Assembly (NCBI GenBank): GCA_905221605.1
Contig: CAJNDS010002146.1
Coordinates: 62,001-126,000 of the forward strand
DNA: 64,000 bases
Origin: Symbiodinium natans
Lineage: Eukaryota; Sar; Dinophyceae; Suessiales; Symbiodiniaceae
Reading direction: 5' to 3'
Position 1 is the stretch's first letter. Every line of letters begins with the position of its first letter. Below the pieces are notes generated by a model. The model made no database searches, had not been told where the DNA came from, and worked only from the letters and a program-made list of their open reading frames with translations. Shown one piece after another: positions 23,967 through 34,873 of this stretch. The translations under genes were made by a program, and so were the position numbers.

Positions 23967-25493
23967 TCAGCAACCTCCCAAGGCTGCCCGTCCTTGGTCC
24001 TCGGCCTCCTGGGCCATGGCCACAAGACGCTCGGCTAGGCGAGGGGCGCCGCCCGCGAGTTCAGCGCGGGCGCACTGCACCGCCTGACGATAAGTGCTGC
24101 CCTCATTGCAGATCTGTCTCAACGCCTTGGCCAAGGCATCGCTGGTCACTGTGTCCATTGGCTTGAAGAAGGCTTGACCCCACCCACGCTCTTGCACCTT
24201 GCGGGCATTCGCTGGCTGATCCACGGCTTGGGGGATCGCCACCAGCGGAACGCCGGCCATCAGGCTCTCCTGGAGGCTGTTGAAGCCGACGTGCGAGATG
24301 AACACCGAAGTGTAGTTGTTCAGCATCTCCACCTGCGGCACGAAGCCGCGGATCAGCACGTTGGAAGGCACCTGGTCGAAGATCTCCTGCTCACTGCTGC
24401 CCAAAAAATCGAGCGCATCAGGCTGCTTGCCCACGGAGAGAAGGCAGAAGTAATCATCGCCCAACTCCTCCAAGGCACCAAGGAGGGCCTTCCACACGTG
24501 CTGGCAGAAGGCCTTGCCAGTGGTCCCAATGGGGAGGTTGTAGCCGCTAACGCGTCCGAGGTCGATGCTCCACCGATCTGACAGCGCCATTGTGCCGAGG
24601 GCGGCGTAGATGATCTTCCGGCCCTTGGCCAGCTCCTCCGAGAGCTCCAGCACAGGCAAGGCATGGCCGAAGCTCTTGACACGTGGGATGAAGCTGTCGG
24701 ACCGGGCTGTGATTACATGCGGCGCGGTGCTGCTAACCAGGCAGCCGACGGGGGTGAAGCTGAACTCGCTGCGCAGCTCATCGGCCCACTGATGCTGTCC
24801 TGGCGCCGGCAGCTCGGCCACAAGGTCTTCGCATGTAGTGACGAAGTTCGTCTTCGCGTAGAACTGCCGCCGGGTCAGGAAGTGGCAAGACAGGTCCACG
24901 CCAAATTTGTCCTGGATGGCCTTGGCGTAGGGCTCGCGGATGCTTGCGGCATAGGCGAGCCGGCCCTCTGCCTCCAGCGCGCACATCAGGTCGGAGAGAC
25001 TTCCCATGCCAGGATAGGTGACCAAGGATGCACATGGAACCCCGAGCTTGCCGGCAGTGACGAGCCCAAGGGGCACGAAGGGGTCGTAGAGGATCACGCT
25101 GACGCCCAACTCGCGGCAACGGGCTACCACATGCTCGCCACAGCGGAGGACTGTGGCCAGGGGCCAGACAGCTTTCTCCCACAAGGCGCGATCCTCCTCA
25201 AGGATCTCCTGCACAGGATGGTACATCGGCTCGTCAATGCCACATTTCTCCATGACAAAGTCCGCTGGATCATCTGGAAGGTAGCCTTCCGGGACTGCCC
25301 CAGACTCGACGGCGGCAGCACGGATGGATGAAACCGGAGGCAGGAAGTAATGCACCTTGCAGCTGCGTTTCCGGAGCTCCTGGACCAATGCGAAGGTCGG
25401 ATTCACGTGCCCGATCATCGCCACATTGAAGATGGCCACCACAGGCCCCGCCTCAGTGATGGGCTGGCTCATGGGCTGGTTCATAGGCGCCAT
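23967..25493 (-). CDS. GT1-family (GT-B fold) glycosyltransferase, MGT/UGT-like, intronless
   Basis: The product has 508 residues. It probably transfers a sugar from a nucleotide-sugar donor to a small molecule or lipid; the substrate cannot be told from sequence. The N-terminal half begins with the acceptor-domain pattern VVAIFNVAMIGHVNPTFALVQ, in which a GHVNP motif is typical of the bacterial macrolide-glycosyltransferase branch. The C-terminal donor domain has GFVPQVEML and the signature SHVGFNSLQESLMAGVPL followed by IPQAVDQPANA. The usual HGG is HVG here. The start is placed at MAPMNQPMSQ; the frame stays open 38 codons further upstream, but that part lies across a GGCTCAAG remnant (25560-25567) and reads like leader sequence. 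No signal peptide or membrane segment is obvious. It lies about 1 kb downstream of the RPS3 stop, on the same strand. Lack of introns contrasts with its neighbour and fits retroposition or transfer from bacteria. Confidence 0.9.
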   Translation of the reverse strand: MAPMNQPMSQPITEAGPVVAIFNVAMIGHVNPTFALVQELRKRSCKVHYFLPPVSSIRAAAVESGAVPEGYLPDDPADFVMEKCGIDEPMYHPVQEILEEDRALWEKAVWPLATVLRCGEHVVARCRELGVSVILYDPFVPLGLVTAGKLGVPCASLVTYPGMGSLSDLMCALEAEGRLAYAASIREPYAKAIQDKFGVDLSCHFLTRRQFYAKTNFVTTCEDLVAELPAPGQHQWADELRSEFSFTPVGCLVSSTAPHVITARSDSFIPRVKSFGHALPVLELSEELAKGRKIIYAALGTMALSDRWSIDLGRVSGYNLPIGTTGKAFCQHVWKALLGALEELGDDYFCLLSVGKQPDALDFLGSSEQEIFDQVPSNVLIRGFVPQVEMLNNYTSVFISHVGFNSLQESLMAGVPLVAIPQAVDQPANARKVQERGWGQAFFKPMDTVTSDALAKALRQICNEGSTYRQAVQCARAELAGGAPRLAERLVAMAQEAEDQGRAALGGC

Positions 25494-26492
25494 GGTGGAA
25501 GGCGAGCTGAAAAACCAGATCAGAGGTGCACAGCCTGGGCGTTTGCAAGAGAGTAGCTTCTTGAGCCGCAGCCATTTTTCGGGTTTGGAGCACGATCCAA
25601 AACCCAAGGATCACCTGCTGAACGCCTCGGACTGTCGGACAGCGGCAAGCGCTGGAGGCGCTTGTTGTTGGGGTCTGCACTACGGGGCCTATTTCAATGA
25701 AATGACTAGTTTCAAAACGCACGCTACACTTATGAAAAGAGACTACAAGGGAAGTATTGACAACCTTCAGTCCATGATGCGATCGTGCACACCTTCGTTT
25801 CTTGAAGGGGTATGACAATGCAGAGGGGCACCATGGTGGAAAGAGTGGGACACGAAAAGCATGCCAACCACTTGGCCAGTCATCACACTAAGCACAAACA
25901 TAAACCTTGCGAGCTGCCAGGCCACAAACACTGACAACATGCGGAGGTATCGGACGAGACCCCTTCAAGCAGACCACGTCCCACTCCAACAGGTTGAGGG
26001 CTTCGAGCTGCGATGTTATCTTAGATCGGTTTCTCAAGCCCACAAAGGCCTCCTGAGGAGGCATCATCGGCGGGGCCTCTTCCTGCTGAAATGCAGCATG
26101 AGCTACCGCTTCGAGATTCACGGGTAGTGCTAAGTGCCTAAGAGGTGAGAGAACTCAGTTGGCTGCAGTTGCCCTATGTTATGAACGTCTCAATTACAGT
26201 CAACCCACGCACCACGTCAAAGCGTGCAGCCTCCCTGATACTCGCCCTCACCTCCTCCATTCTGTCTGAGACTAGAGTTCATGTAGTAGGGACTCCGCTA
26301 CTTCATACCTCACAGGCCATTATGTGTCTGTGTGTCTGCGTCTTTGCGTGTGAGTGCGATGTGCTGGTGCATACGCTTCTTGCGTGCGCGAAGCAGGAGG
26401 TATAGGAGCCGAGTGCGGGGCTGCAGGCCTACCTGAAACAATCCATCACATCTAGAACCCTTGTCTTCGAACCACCCAAAGTCAATTCCAGT
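25494..26492. other. Spacer between RPS3 and the glycosyltransferase
   Basis: About 1 kb with no exon I can support, apart from the spliced-leader-like octamer listed separately. It contains a short TGTGTCTGCG-like tract near 26325-26350. Confidence 0.5.
25560..25567 (-). other. Possible spliced-leader 3' remnant upstream of the glycosyltransferase
   Basis: GGCTCAAG on the minus strand ends 67 bases before the chosen start, a spacing close to that seen at the transhydrogenase. Only eight bases match, so chance is a real alternative. Confidence 0.25.
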
Positions 26493-29400
26493 TTAGGTAC
26501 CATCAGCCCACTCAGACGCCTTGGGCTCATGGACGATGACGTTGTCGGGCAGCTGCATCTTTGGGCCCATCTTGCCCTCTGGGTCATGGGACATCATGAT
26601 CTTCACCTCTCAAGATTTGTTGAAGCGTGCAAGGTTTGGGGTTCTTTTTTCCACCCGACTAGCCAGCAGCAATGCGGGGTCATCATTACGTGGGTTTAGG
26701 GTGTATGGTTTAGGACGTCGGGTCCTTAAGGTTTTTCAGGGCTGCCCGCATCAAAGCTGCGGCCGGGGGGGTTACGGATGACCCAAAATCGGAAGTATGT
26801 ACCCCGGGAACCATGCAAACCTAGAAACCCAGCTTGATATCATGGTTCCTGCATGTGTCTTGGTGCGCAACGCTTTGTGCTGTCGCCACAAATGAGGTTC
26901 AACCGGAAGAGCCACCCTTTCTTGTTTTCAACGGCATGGGACATGCAGAGGGAGCCCCAGCTCGACCGTGCTCCACGTGCAGCTGGGGTTTCGCGCGTGG
27001 CTTTGTCGAGTCATCGCCTGACTTCGCGACAACACCGCCCCGTTTCTCGAGAAGTGTTGCGAAATTCCCGTCGTCCAGCGCACCCGCAAGGCTGACCATC
27101 ATCCCACATATGAAATCCCATGCGCTCGCGAAAATCTCAACGATTAGCAGAGGAGCACCCACTACCTCCGCAAGCAGGCGTGACCACGATGGGTCAAGTA
27201 GGCCCCAATTGTGTCGGAAGCGCGGCTCTTGGGGCTTACGGCAGTTTTTGCCCACAACCCCCCCCCCCCCGCCCCCCCCAAAGAATCCTAAACCCGATCC
27301 CATCAAGACCCCCCCAAGGCTCTTCCCCACACCTTGATCCCGATGGTGCCCTGGCGCATCTGCACGTGCCGAACGGCCTCTGAGATGTAGTGCCTGGCCG
27401 CAAGGTCTTCTTCCAAATGCAGCTGTATGATGTGAGGTTGGGATGCTCCACCTTATACTAACAGTCCTTAATAGGGATTAGTATAGTACTCCCTACTATA
27501 ATCCCAATTAAGGACTGTGAGTATAGGGGGAACATCCCACATGATAGCATGCATATGTGCTGACAGGCATCCTAGCCCAGAACTACGGGCATTCGAACCC
27601 TCCACCGCAGTGGGACTCATCTAGCCCTCTGCAACCGACAGCCAGTGCGGGGACCCCAGGGTTTAGGGTTTAGGGTATGACCCTAAACCCAGGGTTAAAA
27701 GCTCTCAGGGTCTAGGGTTGTTTTGGGTTCAGGGCTCAGGTGGTAAACCCAGCCCTGGATCCCTCGACTCTAGACCCCAAACCCTAAACCCAAACCCCCC
27801 ATTCCCGAACCCTAAACCCTAAACTTTAAACCCAGGAGGCCCCAAAGATCCTGAAGAAATCTCAAACAGCTTAGTCCCGAAGACTTCCTAAGGCACTAGT
27901 CACTACGGGCTGATGGCTGACCATCATATATTCGGATGTACACCTATGCGTGTGTGGGGGGAACACCGAAAGCCTTACACCTCGAGCCCTGAAAAGCCCT
28001 CAAACCCTCAAAAAGCCCGAAAACCCCGGTCCTCGGCCCCGCAACCAGAAGAAACCATTTTTTGCCTGTAACCCTATAACCCTAAACCCTGGGGTTCTCG
28101 ATTTTTGTGCAGGTGCTGAAGAATGGACTCATAGACTCCCCCCCCCAAAGTGGCGGGAAAACCTCTTGGGCTCGCCCGTGGAGATGAGGTAGCCCTGCCT
28201 GGCGATGAGGCTCGTAGGGCTGGGTTTAGGGTTTAGGGTTTAGGGTTCAGGGTTCAGGGTTTAGGGCGTTTAGGGTTTAGGGTTTAGGGCTAGGGTTGTT
28301 TGCCACAGGGTTTAGGGTTTAGGGCTTTGTGATGACTTCGGGGGCACTGGGGGGTTGAAGGGTGGTTCAAAGTAGGGGTTAAATGCATGATTCATTGAAA
28401 ATGCGATGGCAATTGCTTTGATATTCTGCTGCCTTCGGGCGTGCGCCCTTCAGCATATACAATTATCCATATATATGTGTGTGTCACATGTGCTTTTAGT
28501 TGCAGAATGTTGTTGAGGAATGTTTTCGATTTCTAATGTATCTGGGCCGATTACGATGTGCCCATAGGTTGCCTTTTACGATGTGCCCATAGGTTGCCTT
28601 TTTCACGGTGCCGCCCGGCCTGAACTTCATCGCCTTGGCTCTCTGCGCACGGAGCTTTCCACTGATGATAACCTCAACGCCCTTGGCGCCGTTCTCCATG
28701 ATGAACCTGCTCACGGCTAAACTGGTGCTCATACCAAAACACCCGAAAGCCAAGTCACTCAATCACCTAGAGGCGCGGCCGACGGTGCACTATTTGTTGG
28801 GTTTGCTAGATAGGCTCCGAAGTCCGGGATGAACAGCATTTCACGAAAGATGGCTAAGGTGGCCACAAGCTGTCGTGATGTCCAAGCTAGTTCCCTCAAA
28901 AAAGGCAAAAGCGAGAGTCAGATACCAACTATGGCGATGTGAGTTGACGTGTCCCAACCTTGACGTGCGAACACAGGATGCCCAGGAAAGTAGTATGATA
29001 AGCCACGAATAAGCCATCTTAAGGAATCTTAAGCTCTACTAATTGCTTTAGAGCCCCGAAAAACTAAAACATTCTTCGTTATTAGGGGTAGTAGAGGGAT
29101 TATCATTTTGTTCTTCTTTTGGGGTTCTTAAGCAAATAGTAGTAAGCCCCCTCAAACCACGGTGATCCCCTGCTTTTCGGGCCTCAGCACACCATAGCAT
29201 GCTCGGCGGACTGCTAAGCCGCCAATGAGCTTGAAGCCTCATAAAACACCCCTTTGTCAGAGTTTCGTATGAGGGCTGAGGCGGTTTAGGCGTTTTTCTT
29301 TGCCACCAAGCAGATGGGTTTGGGGTTCAGGGGGCCACGAAAGATACTTGTACACTCAGGGAACGAAGGAACGAAGGTGCCTTCTACCGCTCCTGGGGTC

Positions 29401-31036
29401 CTTGCGAGTTCCATAGAGGGCCTTTTCCGCAAAACAGAATGCGGCTTCGCATGCCTGAGAAGAAAACCCGACCCGATGGGCCTGATGAAGGCTGTTCATT
29501 AAATGCTCGAGGTCTCCATTTTTGAGGAGCTTTCATGGGCTTGGACTTGGGATGTTTTCGGGGCTTGTGGGTGTTGGAGCCGAACTTCCGGATGGCGACC
29601 ACTGCAGGCAGCCCGTATCGCAGCCGCGGGGCGCAGGGACTCGCACTGCGCCATGGCGCAGCTGGCGCGGTTCCTGACAGAAGAGACTGCGGCAAGCAGG
29701 GTACCCGACGTGCAGCGTGGGACCACAGAAAACTATTTGGAGGGTTTTTTGCTAGACTGTGGGCAAAAGGGCCCCATAACTTAGGAGGGTTATACTAGGG
29801 TTCATGGGACCTTGCTTGGTGCTGGAAACCCTGCGCCAAGCGTCTCAACACGCTCCGCAAAAAGCTCCACGCTGTTCTCGGGGAACCCGAACCGCTTCTG
29901 AACCTGGCAAACGCCCAGAGTTCAGGATTCGGATTTAGGGTTCAGAAGTTCAGGGTCTTTTGTTCGCTCCCCCTAAACCCTTTTTTGCATCTGGACTCCT
30001 TGAACCTTAAACCCTAAAGCATCGCACAGTAAAGCTTGAAGCTTACCAGAGAGGAAACGAACGTATTCAGCCTACTTTGCGGGATGATGGGTGACCGGGT
30101 TTGCTCTTCAGAGGAAAGCCAGGAAAGTAGAAGCCAAAGCCTAGGCCATACACCGCTCTCCTCGAATCCTGCCACAGCCAATCTCACCATACACAGGCAT
30201 CAGCTGCCACAACTCCCCAAATGCACATTCACGCTATACACCTTTCACATCTACCTGCACATCTCCATTGCTACAGATCGAATTTCGTGTTACACCACCG
30301 ACAAATCAAACTTCACGCTTCATCACCTTTAGCGCCTTGGCCTTTACGGTTCCGGGCTTACGGCAGGGCGCTATAGGCTGCAGGAGACGGAAGACTAAAG
30401 CGTATAGCCGGCTTTAGCCCTGCACCCAGTTTACGTCCGGACCTCTACCCTGAACCCCCCAGACCCAACATGTAAAAAGACCCAGATTTACACTGTTCTA
30501 CTATGGTGTTGTGATGTTTTTATATGTTTCGATTCTGCTCAAAGATCTGGATGCGGATCCGAGAGGCCAGGGCGGTGAGCTCGCGGATGCGGCGGCCTGC
30601 CCAGCGTGACCCGATAAGGCGCAATCTCAGGGCCCCAGAGGATCTTGGGGCCCCCCCGACCCTCTAGACTCCAGCTGGCAACAGTTTCTTTGCCACCAGG
30701 AACATGGCCCTGTAAACTCTCTGAAATATTATTCCTACATATGCTCCTCTCAACCCCAACAAGGGTAAGCACAAAACATCCCAAGGGCTAGGGCTGCCTT
30801 TCTCCCCGAGCACCTCACGGGTCCTCCGCACACAATGCGGGGGGGTTCGGGCTCATGCCAGAGTTGAGGGTTTAGGATGTATAGGGTTTAGGGCTTAGGG
30901 ATGTTTAGGGTTTAGGGGGTTTAGGATGTAGGGGAGGGTTTCAAGAGTGCGTTTGGCAATGGGAGAGCGACAGACCGAGCAAAACAAGAAACGAAGAACT
31001 GTAAGAGGGATGGAGAGGGAGGGAGAGTTGATAAAC

Positions 31037-31074
<38 letters not shown>

Positions 31075-32653
31075 AAAAACCAGCCTAAAATGTTGAACCT
31101 CTTGATATCTCAAAGAAGAAAACCAAATGCTGGCTCGGTCCTCTCCGGCAACTTCCGCAGCACCAGGCAAAATAAGAAATCCTGTGATACAAGGTCTGTT
31201 TAAAGGGACCCGAATCTAAAGCAGCCCCTTCCAGACACCCTGCCATCTCCTCGTTGCGCGGATAATGATCTCGGTGCGGATGGGCGTGACACGAACCTGC
31301 GGGGTCAGGGATGGGAGCTTCGCCAGAAGCAAGGTGCAACACAGAGGCTTGCTTGATCCGCACGGGTATTTGGGGTAGCTTTTGCGATAGCGACATAGGG
31401 ATACAGGGATCACCTCGGTACTTCTTGAGGCCCCTAGAACCGGCAATAGTAAGGGCTCACGGAGCTTGGCTCATAGGTTTAGGGTTCTGGGTCCCAAACA
31501 AGGCCCGCAAGGCCTGAAGTCCTGAACAAAATTCAAGAATCCAAGGCATCGCCCAAAGCTCCAGCTGAGCTCCTAAAGCATTCCTGGCAGCAAGGCTGCC
31601 AAGGTCAGCCAGGAAATGTGATGAAGAGGCACCATTCACCAACTACGAGCACACGTGGGTCGGTTGGTCCGGGTGGCGGTCCCTTTCCGGCGCCTCTCTG
31701 TTCTGGCATATACTTGTTATGTCTAGGACACCCCGCGGCAAAAAGTCCAACCGGGTCTACCCCAAACTCTAAACCAAGAATCACCCCAACATGCCCCGGA
31801 TCCGACATCCCAAGGTCCCCAGCAAACAATCAACGCAAGAACCCGGAACCTTACACTCTGAAGGCCTCCACTCCGGCATAGCCATCCTCCCCTTAGGGTG
31901 GCTGGCACGCGTGCTGTCAGAGGGCTATCGTGTTTGCCCTTGAGCCAAGTTGAAGCCCCGCCAACCGGTTTCTTAGACCATGATGCTCATGCTGTGGCTC
32001 TCAGTATAAGCCGCAACGATACCGCGCGCTACAACGATAAGTCTGAGAGCGGACTTGACGATGACAATGACCATGGCTATGGCTGCTGATACTTTTGTTA
32101 GGGGCACAGGTACAGCCTAGTTCTGCCATAACCCCTGGACCAAGCTCCCAAACAACCACCAGGATGTGGGACTCCCCGGGCGTTTGTTGGGCCCTTTTCG
32201 GGGCAGCAAGAAGCCATGAAGCCCAAAAGTCCGGGCAAGATGCCCTGGCGGCCCTGGCGTCTACTTGCAAGACTTTGGTACACTCCCCGCAGAACCATCG
32301 TTCAGACTATGTCGGTACTCCCTTGGGCCTTGTATCTTGAAAGTACTAGTACAGAAGAGCAAGGGAGTCTAGTTGGCATCATGAACCCGCTCCAAACACC
32401 TCGGTGCGATGGGGCGGGAACGGGTGAACAAAGCCGAGTTCCGCAGAGTTGCAGCTACCCTCCCCGCCAAATAAGGGGGATCCTTGTAAGTCTCTCCTTC
32501 CTTCTAAAACCCGTAGTATCCCGCAGTTATAACCACCCATGTGCCCTCAAGCAGAGGTTTGCAGCTGTCCAAGTCACCTAGAGTGCGCGCCAGGAACTCG
32601 TTGAGCTCTGCATTGAAAACGCCATCGGCCACGAACTTCCTCTTCTTGGACAC
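26493..32653 (-). CDS. RPS3: Small-subunit ribosomal protein uS3 (RPS3), many small exons; 5' start exon not found
   Basis: This is a 40S ribosome protein of the mRNA entry site. Exons in order: 32653-32578 ([11 protein letters not shown]), 31891-31866 (EDGYAGVE), 31296-31250 ([15 protein letters not shown]), 30823-30798 (TREVLGEKG), 30596-30568 (RRIRELTAL), 29903-29845 ([19 protein letters not shown]), 29673-29581 (CAMAQCESL then [13 protein letters not shown]), 28706-28620 ([20 protein letters not shown]), 28198-28163 ([10 protein letters not shown]), 27393-27333 ([19 protein letters not shown]), 26606-26493 ([14 protein letters not shown] to stop). Reading phase is continuous at every junction I could define. 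Donors include GC and GA. Oddities: the exon at 29673 needs a 13-base deletion to stay in frame; about four residues between KFG and FIMENG are missing, so a micro-exon is likely; the initiating exon is unidentified (an ATGATGTCTGCA at 34821-34810 followed by GC is one weak candidate). Span is 6.2 kb for about 220 residues. Identity is very secure; whether the copy is functional is not. Confidence 0.93.
26640..26700. repeat. Short dispersed module shared with 612-655
   Basis: CCACCCGACTAGCCAGCAGC followed by AATGCGGGGTCATC and a TTTAGGG word, the same order as at 612-665. It lies in the last RPS3 intron. Confidence 0.75.
27437..27540. mobile_element. MITE-like palindromic element, copy 1
   Basis: Inverted arms of about 40 bases (TTGGGATGCTCCACCTTATA, then CTAACAGTCCTTAAT, against its complement ending ACATCCCAC) surround a short loop. 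It sits in an RPS3 intron, ending 44 bases upstream of the exon that starts at 27393. No coding capacity. Confidence 0.75.
28205..28325. repeat. TTTAGGG cluster in an RPS3 intron
   Basis: Several TTTAGGG and TTCAGGG words begin about 20 bases upstream of the 3' splice site of the exon starting at 28198. Confidence 0.8.
28553..28600. repeat. Direct duplication of a 24-bp unit
   Basis: ACGATGTGCCCATAGGTTGC followed by CTTT occurs twice in tandem, just past the RPS3 exon ending at 28620. Confidence 0.8.
29626..29645 (-). other. 13-bp insertion breaking the RPS3 frame
   Basis: Within the RPS3 exon the minus strand reads CTGCGCCCCGCGGCTGCG, that is, CTGCG twice. The frame coding AQCESL ends at the first copy and the frame coding RYGLPAVV starts at the second. 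The two copies start 13 bases apart. It could be a polymorphic duplication, a sequencing error or a disabling mutation. Confidence 0.6.
30706..30790 (+). repeat. Dispersed ~95-bp repeat, copy 3, filling a small RPS3 intron
   Basis: A divergent copy (CTCTGAAATATTATTCCTAC, then CCCCAACAAGGGTAAGCACA, CCCAAGGGCTAGGG). It makes up much of the 201-bp intron between RPS3 exons 30823-30798 and 30596-30568 and lies next to the donor. Confidence 0.7.
31039..31072. repeat. GA microsatellite
   Basis: About 17 GA units in an RPS3 intron. Confidence 0.95.
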
Positions 32654-32656
32654 CTG

Positions 32657-34873
32657 CTGCAGGGTTTCGGGTTAAGGGCTGATTACGGCCGAGGCAGCAT
32701 GAGGCCATGAAAGAGACTTCGCAGTGGAACGGAGCCAAAGAGTCTTTCAGAAGCCTGGGGGCTTCGCCTGCATGATCTGGTAGCAGTGTGCGAGCCGTGT
32801 AGAGGGTTCACGGCTTCTAGGGCTCAGGGGTCTGCTGGCTCGCTTGCTGCTCCCTGTCTCCACACGCACTTAGGACCTTCAGCTGACCTGACTCCCTGGA
32901 CTTTGATTCACTGCGGATGCCTTGTGACTCCGAGAGCTGACTAGGCTGGGAATACGCTGGGGTAGCTTCGAGGGAATCTTGGCAGCCCGGTAACCATATC
33001 TAACAATACTAAGAATGACAGGGGTGCGCGTTTAAGGGTGGGGTACTTGTATAAGGGAACCTAGAACCCAAAAGAGCAAAAGGGCACCCCTGACCTACCA
33101 AGTGAAACGAGTAGGCTTAAACCCTCTGAAAAATATTCCTGAGTATGATCCTTTCAAAGCCAAAAGGTAAAGAACACAAAATACTAAGCGCCTGCCCAGT
33201 TCTTAACACTCAAGCAACCACTTGGGGGTGCAAGAATTAGTGTACCTTATGGGGGGAGGTCCTTATTATACGGGGAATCCTACTGTTTGGGGGTCTATAT
33301 TTGGGGGGTCTTTATCTGGGGCCCCCCTTATTCTCGTAAAGTCCCACTTCTCTCGAGCCTGTGCCGAGCTCATGGCTGGTCTTGTCAGGGTGCGGGTGCT
33401 GGGCTCGAGAGCAAAAACCCTGCGGGTTTTCGTCCACGAACCGAGGGGCATGTCGCGCTACTTCAGGGCTTTTTCTTTTGTTACCTGCAACTTTCAAGAG
33501 TGTGACCTACAACCCTTGACACCCCAAACCAACCGAACTTAACCCGGGAGGGTGGCGACTGGCTGGGGATCTGCAAGGCTGACCCGATTTTCGGAGGATG
33601 CTACAAGGCTCAGCATCGGGGGACAATGCACAAGAAAAGATTTTGGGGTCCGATCCGGAGGCGGCATCCCAGCTTTCACCCACAAGCCCCGGGTGGGAAG
33701 AGCATGGGTTGAGACCCAAAACCCTTTTTGCCTCAACCCTAAACCCTATAAACCCTAATTAAGGGGGGGGGGGGGGGCGCAAGAACCCTGAAGCGCCCCC
33801 AACCGAGTGGCACGCCAAGAGTTGTGAGCGAAGGCTGCCTGCAAACTCCGGACCTCGAGGCGCGCGCAAGCCCAGGTCTTACAGCTGGCAACTTACTGTG
33901 GTTAAGGGGCGTGAGGGGCTTGAGGGGCTTTAAGTAGGCCCTCCAGCAGCGCATCGAGACAGGGGTCCGCACGACCCTGAATAACCCGAAGCCCCGAGCC
34001 TAAGCCCCCAAGCACCTGAATCCCAGGAGAAAACACCCAAAAAACGCAGGAGCAGCTCTGAGTCCCTGCGCTCAGCCACCGCTGTGCTGCCTCTCGCTGG
34101 CCTGGCCCCCAGACATCCCCTAAAGCATAAGGGGGGGCGGGGGTTTATATAGTAGGGAACCTACTGATGTTTTGCTGGGGGGTTTTTGGAGTGGAGTATG
34201 GGAGATTGGTGGAGACCAGCGCTGGGGGAAGTATTTGAGGGAATGCTGAGTGACTTCAACATTAGGAAACCATTCCCTCATACAGGAAAAGGAACTGCGT
34301 ACCCGATGTAGCCTCCTTAAAAGAATCCTAGATTCTCTCGGAACCAGACGCAGCATTGGCAAGTTGTACTGGCGGAGCCTGTGCCCTTGCCGCCGTGCAG
34401 GAAAAGCTCAGAGCGCATGTAGCACCTCATCAAGAAGCTGGATCTCTTAGGGGTTTACGGTTCAGGGGGGGTTTAGGCCTCCCCATGGCTTACTGCACAT
34501 CTCCTCCAGCACCCGTCTCGTCTCTTTGTGTCGTAAAGCATGGTAGTGCAGTCGCGTTCGCGGGCCTACCTACCCTCGAGCGACGGGATTCTCGGTGTGA
34601 GGCACCCGTCTACTTCCCTCCGCTTTATGAGGGGGGTGAGGGCGATCAGATTAAAAGGCGCAGATTGAGTCGGAAGGCTTTGCCCAGACTTCTGGCTAAG
34701 TGTCGTCCGCGTGAGGCGCGAAGCGGCGGTCTCGGCTAGTGGGTACTCACACAGTATGCCTGGGAGCTCATCGCTTTCTGAATTCTGAATCCTAACCCTG
34801 CAGACGTGCTGCAGACATCATGCTCGGCCGCTCGAACACCAGGGACCAAAACTTCTACGGGGGGGCGACGTCC
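32657..34873. other. Spacer between gene A and RPS3; should hold the RPS3 start exon
   Basis: No long frame is present. The RPS3 initiating exon should be here but I could not identify it. Bases 33112-33205 carry a copy of the dispersed repeat. G runs occur at 33763-33779 and 34130-34142. Confidence 0.4.
33112..33205 (+). repeat. Dispersed ~95-bp repeat, copy 4
   Basis: ACCCTCTGAAAAATATTCCT, GAGTATGATCCTTTCAAAGC, AAAAGGTAAAG. Confidence 0.75.
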
